Position numbers and translations under genes: made by a program. Positions 56,557-64,000 of a stretch of DNA of 64,000 bases are shown here, piece after piece (positions within the stretch are counted from its first letter, which is position 1; each line of letters begins with the position of its first letter). Below the pieces are notes generated by a model, which was given only the letters and a program-made list of their open reading frames with translations, had not been told where the DNA came from and did not search any database. Location of the stretch: the NCBI GenBank assembly GCA_025526995.1, contig JAHLKG010000010.1:1-64000 (forward strand). The letters are read 5' to 3'. This DNA is from Powellomyces hirtus. Its lineage: Eukaryota > Chytridiomycota > Chytridiomycetes > Spizellomycetales > Powellomycetaceae.

Positions 56557-56977
56557 TGTGAGATGGCCATCATGGCATATTTATACTTTACTTATTTTTT
56601 GGCTAGTAAAAAGCCATATCCCAAGTTAAGGCAGACGCGTCTTACAAGCAATTATCCAATCCCTCATAAGCAGAACTCCCCACAAGTTTACTCCGCGGTC
56701 TCAGTACTGCGCAGCTACACCGCCATCGCTGCACTGCCATAAGTCCCTAGATGATCTCCCCATTCTCCACAAGTTAGTTAGAAACTAAAAACCCGAGAAC
56801 CTCATATTTAAATGAGAAGGAAGGAATCCCCTTAGAGATCATCATCCATCAACACGTAAACCTCTCATCAATCTCTTTTCAATCGAAATCAGTCCTCTTT
56901 ACCCTTCAATCCTTTCATTTCCTCTGCCGTTGCTCGAACTACAAGTCTCTTCCGCCTTGAAACATAGGCTCCTCACA
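56557..56977 (+). repeat. 5' LTR of element 2
   Basis: 421 bp with TG...CA ends, preceded by CACTA. The internal ATATTTAAAT near 56805 may act as the TATA element. Confidence 0.95.
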
Positions 56978-56990
56978 TGGTAGCACCACC
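56978..56990 (+). other. Primer-binding site of element 2
   Basis: TGGTAGCACCACC starts directly after the 5' LTR; identical to that of element 1 over 13 bases. Confidence 0.75.
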
Positions 56991-57055
56991 TTCGTCCCTC
57001 CTATTAGAACTCACTTCCTCTCGCTCTCTCTTTGATTTGAATATAGTAATCAACG

Positions 57056-58138
57056 ATGGCTGCACCCGGACCTGCTGCTTGGACATTCCCCGCCGTAGGC
57101 CCTGCCCTGCAGAATGGTGATTGACTAAGCGAGATTACGTTGCGCACAACTCTTCTCGCCAATACAAAGACGATTCCTTACTTCTCTGGCAAACACGATA
57201 TGGAGCTGATTGACCTCTTTGTCACCACCAACGTCAGAGCGTGCAACCACTTCATCACGGCTTATACCGGCATTGCCTACAACAAGTTCAATTACTTTGA
57301 CGAGTACGCCATCACGAACATGGACCCTTCAGTGATCGCTTGACATGTCGCTATCATGAATAATCTCCGTGTTCAGCCTGCCGCTCCTGCCGAAGGCATT
57401 GCCGCTTGGTGGGCCACCCAGTTCTATCAACACTGGATGCCTCGGATTGTCACCAACCGTCTACATCAAGAAATGGCGGCCCTTTTGTTCGGAAACTCGC
57501 TTGAAGACTACATCCGTGAACTTGAACGATATCGACATCTCGAAACAATTGCTGTCCGGGCCAACGGCAATGCCACCAAACAACTTCTCCTTGAATCCGA
57601 GATGATTGACATCTTTCGCGCAGGCCTTCTTCGAAACCCAACTTACGGTCTTTACCTTGTTCAAGCCCTCCAAAACTTCATGACGATGAGACTTACCATT
57701 GGACAAGCGGTCACCTGGCCCCTGGCCGTAATCTGCGTCCGAAACGCAGCAGCCTCTCGCAATCTCGTCGACGGTTACCTCACCACTCCCGCACGAACAC
57801 AGGCCAAGGCCCCTGCCCGATTCCATCCTTATTCGGGCATTGAACAAGCTCCCTCACGTACTCCTAGACGTACATTTCAACAACCTGCTGCTCCCCAAAG
57901 ATCAACAATCAAACCACAAACCTCCACGCAATTCGTCCCGCAGACACCTAGGAAGCGAACTGGAGTACCTACTCCTATCACTACTCCTCAGAGAGCTCCT
58001 ACACGTAAACCGACAACCCCTAAGACACCTACAAAACGAGGAAACGCTATGCTTTGCAAGCAATGTGGACGAAGAAACCATATAATCCAAGATTGCTTTG
58101 CTAAACGAGACGTTAACGGCGACACAATTGAGAAGTAG
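57056..58138 (+). pseudogene. Gag of element 2, two premature TGA codons
   Basis: One frame from ATG 57056 to TAG 58138 (about 360 codons) broken only by TGA at 57122-57124 and 57341-57343. It has a capsid-like part (AAWWATQFYQHWMPRIVTNR), a Pro/Thr/Arg-rich stretch and a zinc knuckle CKQCGRRNHIIQDC. Apart from the two stops the frame is intact. Confidence 0.9.
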
Positions 58139-58316
58139 CCAATAGCAGTAAGAATCCAGCCAGACAAACCAACAGAATTAGTCGAATCAGAGAAATCGAA
58201 GAAAACCAGGAACAGGAAGATGAATCTCAGGATTTTCTGGACGGCTGGGAGTAGATATCGGCACCTCTCAGCCCAGTAGGGGGAATCTCATCTTCCCTGA
58301 ATCCGATATTCTCTGG

Positions 58317-61300
58317 ATGACATGCAACCGCCCACCTGAAAGCCCTGAGGGCAATCCGACATCCGTCCGACAATCAGACTTTCAAGCCCGACTCCAGCCC
58401 GGCAAGGCCTCAAGTGCACCCAGTTGGATCTTCCAAGTCAAGATGGGCACCAACCCAATCATTGCTCTCCTGGATACCGGTTGCAATACCATGGTAGTTC
58501 AAGACCGTGTTGCTGAAGAACGGAAACTCGAAAAGACGACACTTGATAACCCATACGAGATTGATACAGCCGGTGCTGGTCAAACGATCCAAATTACATT
58601 GCTCACTACCCAATCGATCCAAATCTTCAACAATGCTTCGCAAAACTACAATTCCATTGCTTCCTTTCGTTTCAAAATCGCACCTGTTGGAATCCCGCTC
58701 ATCTTGGGACTCCCATTCTTCGAAGCAATTGGTACCTTTACCTGCGTTACCATTGAGCGACCACACCGCATCTTGTTTACCTTGGATGGAAAACCTTTCA
58801 ACTGTTCATCGCTCCCATCCAAGCAACACGCCCAGAACCCTGACTCCTTCATTCAAAAGGCTCAAACTTTCACTATCCATGGAGCTGCCAAAAGCATCAA
58901 ACGCGAACGACAGAAGCCATTCCAAGGTATTGCCACCGTTTCATCAAAGCAATTCAATAAACAACTCCGGCACAAGCAATATCAAGAAGCATTCGCGGTT
59001 CATATACCCTCCATGACGGAAAAAGACAAGGACAACACCGGGAGCAATTCTTCTTGGCCTAAATTCCTTGATTCAGTCCTGCGACGGTTTGAAGAAACTC
59101 TTTTCAAGGAAACCGATAAATTACCCCCCGATCGCGGTGATAACATCTTCCATATCGACCTCATTCCCGGATCAAAACCGGTCTTCCAAGCTTTGCGTCC
59201 CATATCACAGGACCAATTGAATGAACTACAGAAACAACTAGACCATCTATTGTCAAAAGAATGGATACAGCACTCCAAGTCCCCATGGGGCGCCTCAGTC
59301 GTATTCGCCGTTAAGAAGACTGACGGAATTCGGGTCTGTTGGGACTATTGCGGGCTTAATGCTGTCACGATCAAAGACCGCACACTGCTCCCAAACCTAC
59401 AAGAGATGCGAAACCAGCTTCTAGGCGCCCGTTTATATACTCTCATTGACTTGAAAGATGCCTACCATCGACTACTCATTGCTCCAGAAGATTGCGAGAA
59501 AACAGCCATCCGCACAAGATTTGGACTCTTTGAAGATGTCGTTATGCCCTTTGGACTGTGCAACGCACCTGGCGCCTTCCAACGACTAATGAACCAAGTC
59601 CTGGGTGACTTATATGACATTTGTGTCATCTGTTATCTCGATGACATTCTTATTTTCTCGCCAACCCCCGAAAAGCATCGTCAAGATGTGGAAAAAGTAC
59701 TTCAACGACTACAAGAACATTCCCTCTATGTCAACGTTGCCAAATGCCACTGGGGGAAACGCAAAATCGAGTTTTGCGGACATTTTTTTAGTGTCGACGG
59801 AATGCGTATTGCGGACAATAAAATCGCAGTGTTCGAGATTGGCCAACCCCGCGGACTTCGCGACACATTCGGCAATTCCTGGGACTAACAAATTACTTCC
59901 TGGATTACATCAAGCAATACGCCGAAGTTGCCGCACCCTTGTCAGCCTTACAAGGCATCAAAAGCGCATTCAAATGGACGGATAAGGAACAAAAGGCCTT
60001 TGATTGTCTTAAAACCGCCGTCACAAGTGCTCCGGTCCTTGCCACATTCAATCCCGATCATCCCATCTATGTGCATACAGATTCATCTGGCTATGCCATC
60101 TTGGGGTGGCTAGGACAAACGGCCAATGGAGAACCTTTCCCTATGCCTTTACCGATCCATCGAGTACAAGCTATGGAGCAACTACCCAAGCTTCGTCCGG
60201 TACTTTTCTTTTCGTGCAAGATGAATGGAGCTGAAACCCGATATCCGGTACACGAGCAAGAGCTACTAGCCCTTGTGAAGTTTCTAAAGACAAACCGGTT
60301 CTACCTTATTAATCGGCCCTTCATTGCTCTCGTTGATCACCGATCACTTGTGCATCTGCAAACGCAACCACACCTGAGTAAACGCCAAGCAGGATGGGTG
60401 GAAACCTTACAAGAGTTTGACTTCTCAATTCAATATCTTCCCGGCTGATTCAATACAATCGCCAATTTGCTTTCGCGAAATCCTACATACGCACCACGAT
60501 GCATTGAGTGTCAGAAACGATTGATGGTTACAGCATACATGAATACCAACAAGCATCCGTTCCCGACTACATTCGGATTCGAACAATGGAAACATGAGTT
60601 GCTCCAAGATGAATACGCGCTCCACATTACCGAAAAGCTCGAAAAACCGGAGCACGAGCGGCCCGGTCGTTATCGCAGATTCACCATACGGCCCAATGGA
60701 ATCATCACATACGAGGACGAACGATGTTATGTCCCTTATACGATCAGGCCACATGTTCTCCGAGAGTTCCACAATGAACTTCCTAACGGTGGACATCAAG
60801 GGCCATTAGTCACTTATGCTAAGATGTTGCGTCAATACTTCTGGACCAAGATGCAGCAGAACATTCGCTCTTTTGTCCGCACCTGCGCCAAATGCCGCTC
60901 ATTTTCACGCCCACCACGTAATGGTCTCTTAAGGCCACTTCCCATACCATCGACGATCAATCACACTCATGGATTTGATCTTTTCGAGTTACCTCGACCT
61001 TGAGGAAGTCCCGAGCGTCCGTTTATCATATGCATCGTTGACTATTTATCGAGCCGAACGCACTTCGTCCCTGCGGAAAGCACTCTCTCAACAAACGAGT
61101 TAATGACCCTCATCCTAAGCCAAGTTTGGAAGCATACTGGCATACCTCTCCTCATCATATCAGACCGAGAACCCAGGTTATTAGCAGACCTTTTCTCCGC
61201 CTTTTTCAAGTTAACCAGCGTCAAACACGAGTTCGCTACGGCGCAACATCAACAAACTGACGGCCGAGTAGAAAGAATGATCCAAGTTGCCAAATTTGTC

Positions 61301-62066
61301 ACCCGCAAATACCTTGATTATAGCAGATCCAATTGGCGTGAATTCCTACCATTGGTCGAGTTCTGCCTCAATTCCATGCCTCGACGCCATCTCAATGGCC
61401 TCGCCCCCTTCAAAATTGAACTCAATCGAATGCCACGACCCCCAGGCTGGAACACTAATCCAGAACAACTTGCCCAAATGACACCGCCAAATCAAGCTCT
61501 CATTCGTCTTTACCAAGAACGAGCCGCGGACATCAATTTTACGGTCCAGCAAGCGCTTCGTGACGAACAAGATTGCTATGAGCAATACTTCAATCAAGGA
61601 CGCACCCCCATAGCGTTCGAAGTAGGCGATCTCATTGACCTCAATCGCGAACAACTGGCCATCAACTTTGACCAATCTCGCGCCCAAGTGGATCGGGCCG
61701 TTCATAGTATCGGCCAAAGGACCTCATCCAGACACATATTGCCTCGACCTTTCCCAAACGGTCCTCAAGGCGATCTGGCCCTATTTCCATGTTAACATAT
61801 TGCGGAAGTATGTGCCCCCTACGCACCCGCTCCGCGACCAAACACCACCTCCACCAGAGCCGGTCCTCATTGAAAGGGAACTCGAGTACCCAGTCGAAGC
61901 AATCCTCGACAAGACGGTAACCGGCCGAGGCCGAGCCCGCCGCCGAATGTTCTTAACCAAATACATTGGCTGGCCTGAACCCTCCTGGCAACCCGTAGCC
62001 AACCTCAAAGACACGGAGGCGTTCGAGATCTGGCGAGTCAACAATCCCCCTCTCCCACTTAGTTAG
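58317..62066 (+). pseudogene. Pol of element 2 (PR, RT, RNase H, IN, chromodomain)
   Basis: Protease (LLDTGCNTMVV, active site intact) and RT (DLKDAYHRL and CYLDDIL intact) occupy 58317 to about 59860. A frameshift then leads to the RNase H part (VHTDSSGYAILGWL). A TGA lies at 60446, followed by the integrase zinc-binding region (H...H, then CAKC) and a second TGA at 61001. The core has VDYLSS, SDREPRLLADL and TDGRVER. A second frameshift near 61690 precedes the C-terminal part with a chromodomain (YPVEAILDK, FLTKYIGWPEPSWQP). With two stops and two frameshifts it is inactive, but it is better preserved than element 1. Confidence 0.9.
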
Positions 62067-62348
62067 CAAACAAAGCAAAAAGCTCCCTGTTCAAAGGATA
62101 AAGCCGCTTAGGAGCCACTCCCTGTCCTGGCTATAAGCCGAACTTTACCGAGCCCGACGGGGTTTCGATGTACCAATCTACTTAACAGTGAGATTGAAGC
62201 CAGTGTAAGTCTAAGCGCTGCATCAGAAGCTGACACCATATGGGAGCTCGTCCTATGGCAAGTCAGCAGCTGACGACCGCATGGGAGCTTGACCTGCGGC
62301 TCAGCAACCTCATGCCTCCTGCATTAAAGCCCAAGAGGCAAAAGGGGG

Positions 62349-62769
62349 TGTGAGATGGCCATCATGGCATATTTATACTTTACTTATTTTTTGGCTAGTA
62401 AAAAGCCATATCCCAAGTTAAGGCAGATGCGCCTCATAAGCAATTACCCAATCCCTCATAAGCAGAACTCCCCACAAGTTTACTCCGCGGTCTCAGTACT
62501 GCGCAGCTACACCGCCATCGCTGCACTGCCATAAGTCCCTAGATGATCTCCCCGTTCTCCACAAGTTAGTTAGAAACTAAGAACCCGAGAACCTCATATA
62601 TAAACAAGAAGGAAGGAACCCCTGTAGAGATCATAATCCATCAACACGTAAACCTCTCATCAATCTCTTTTCAATCAAAATCAGTCCTCTTTACCCTTCA
62701 ATCCTTTCATTTCCTCTGCCCTTGCTCGAACTACAAGTCTCTTCCGCCTTGAAACATAGGCTCCTCACA
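62349..62769 (+). repeat. 3' LTR of element 2
   Basis: 421 bp, same length as the 5' copy, followed by CACTA at 62770-62774. Confidence 0.95.
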
Positions 62770-62774
62770 CACTA

Positions 62775-64000
62775 TCAATAAAACTAGAATATAGAAATAT
62801 ATTCCCATACATACATCTCCGTGCATCTGACATTGTTATGCTGTCATCTGCATTACAGAAAAGCTTTGTAACCTCCTTATGAAGGCAAATACAAGCTGAT
62901 TAACTCAAATTTGGGCAATTTTTTGCATTTCTGACAAAGTACTGGAATTGCCGATATCTTCAATAAAGCACACTGGTGCAAACTTTGAGTTATCAGCCCA
63001 GTATAGTTGTACCAAGTTAATCTTTGCACCAAGAGCAGCATTTCAAGCCAACTGCGGATTTGCCACATGACGGTAATGGGCCTGACGTAGTCAAGCTTGA
63101 TTTCATCATTTGAGAATGTTTGCAGAATAGCAAGATAGTCCATGTCTGTTTTGTAGAATACTTCATTGACTACTTTACATTTGATGGTGATTAGCTAAAG
63201 CATCGGATACAACCAAAGAAAATAATAGACAAGAAGTTTTAGCAAATGAAAAAACCTCACTTCCTTCTTGCATTTGACAACTGTAGAGCTGATAATCCTA
63301 CAGTAAAATTTGTCAGTAAGACAAAAGATATGGATGCTTCCGCAATGCTGATTGCAATATTCTATTTTTTATGGCAGCTGCAGAACGCAAAAAGAGGCTT
63401 TGTTGGCAATTGAGTAGCGTGTAGACTTTGTTTCTATCAAACAAGTTGAAGTTCAAGTTAAAATATCAGACATTAATCACAAACTTTTAATTGAGTTGCA
63501 AAAATAAATACTGTTTGAAATTGCTTTCTATATCACCAGTGGTGGTATTTCAAAAGGATCAAAGACCAATTCGCCAAACTTAGTCAATGACTTTTCAAAA
63601 TTATCAATAGTCTCAGTGCTCTCCAGCATAATGATGAACACAAAATGATCGTCTTAACCAATATGTTGTAGCGCTCACCAACAGTTTTCCACATTTGCTT
63701 CAGTGTCAACTTTCATGTAATAGAACTTATCAATGTGTTGATGTTCACAAAAATGGGGCTTTGAGTCAGCCAAAGTAATAGAGGCACCAGCAATGACCTT
63801 GAAACGTTGGCAAAACTGTGGAGCTGCTATTGATGATTCTTAGGAAGAAAATTGATAAATAGACAAGCGCCAAGTGGGCAGGATTGTGGGGCTTATACCT
63901 CATGGACAATGTACCACAATACACTTAAAACTTTTGATAGAGTCCGTTTGTCAACAATATACCATTGGTGACATTATTAATTTTTGATCTGCTTTGAAAG
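62775..64000 (-). pseudogene. AT-rich decayed coding-like relic, unidentified
   Basis: The base composition is clearly more AT-rich than the gene region. On the minus strand, protein-like pieces with stops can be read: from about 63830 (QFCQRFKVIAGASITLADSK, then HQHIDKFYYMKVDTEANVEN, then MLESTETIDNFEKSLTKFGE) and 63143-62877 (MDYLAILQTFSNDEIKLDY). It resembles an old transposable-element protein, but the family is not recognised. The sequence runs off the window. Confidence 0.4.

Larger units (their letters stand above)
56557..62769 (+). mobile_element. Ty3/gypsy chromovirus LTR retrotransposon, element 2
   Basis: Structurally complete on the plus strand. LTRs of 421 bp (TGTGAGATGG...CTCCTCACA) at 56557-56977 and 62349-62769 have a 5-bp target duplication CACTA at 56552-56556 and 62770-62774. 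The primer-binding site TGGTAGCACCACC is at 56978, and a purine tract (CAAAAGGGGG) ends at 62348. Gag and pol with a chromodomain are present but carry premature TGA codons and frameshifts. It is of a different LTR family from element 1 but related in pol. LTRs differ at roughly 20 positions by eye. There is no antisense gene between its chromodomain and 3' LTR (only about 280 bp). Confidence 0.95.

Noticed and set aside
57122..57343. TGA as a sense or read-through codon in element 2 gag
   Set aside because: Host genes in the window end in TGA at normal positions, and element 1 has TGA at Arg positions, so mutational decay is simpler.
1..64000. tRNA, rRNA and CRISPR arrays
   Set aside because: No tRNA A/B-box pair with a foldable cloverleaf, no rRNA and no direct-repeat-spacer array could be recognised by eye. 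A tRNA search program would be decisive.

Overview
The window is nuclear DNA of a flagellated (zoosporic) fungus, most likely a chytrid. Genes are dense, on both strands, and broken by many short GT-AG introns, often with CTAAC-type branch sites. Fungal family types are present: a fungal Frizzled-like receptor, a GCN4-type bZIP factor, an Rgd2-like F-BAR/DEP/RhoGAP protein and chromodomain Ty3/gypsy retrotransposons. A full-length CFAP91 (MAATS1) gene, an axoneme component, implies a motile flagellum. Yeasts, ascomycetes and mushrooms lack this; zoosporic fungi have it. The species is not identified, and all exon models were built by eye from frame, splice sites and family knowledge.

Layout. 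1-1.2 kb: duplicated subtelomeric sequence with short CCCTAA arrays, in the orientation expected at the left end of a chromosome. 1.8-14.6 kb: lineage-specific genes, namely a polytopic membrane lipase, an unresolved remnant, a small acidic protein, a TATA-driven two-exon gene, a seven-helix membrane protein and a CAAX-tailed low-complexity protein. 15.6-40 kb: conserved genes, namely a SMYD-like MYND/SET protein, mitochondrial L36, p47/SHP1 (11 exons), CFAP91 (8 exons), a SUMO/Rad60-like-domain protein, a TCAIM-like protein, SRP receptor alpha, the bZIP factor and the Rgd2-like protein. 40.9-47.1 kb: a run of mitochondrial electron-transfer genes (ETF beta, an NDUFB4-like and an NDUFA11-like complex I subunit), then the Frizzled-like receptor.

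48.4-62.8 kb: two structurally complete but decayed Ty3/gypsy chromoviruses. The first (minus strand, 275-bp LTRs, target duplication GAAAC) has about 2 kb of extra DNA between its chromodomain and 3' LTR. That DNA holds a four-exon, antisense, RING-like cysteine-rich gene and a 60-bp minisatellite. The second (plus strand, 421-bp LTRs, target duplication CACTA) lies about 350 bp away and shares the primer-binding site. 62.8-64 kb: AT-rich, decayed, unidentified repeat-like sequence.

Most interesting: the antisense intron-containing gene inside the first retroelement; short upstream ORFs before the GCN4-like factor; loss of catalytic residues in the SMYD-like and RhoGAP-like proteins; and the fact that all six simple premature stops in the two retroelements are TGA, as expected from CGA decay at CpG sites.
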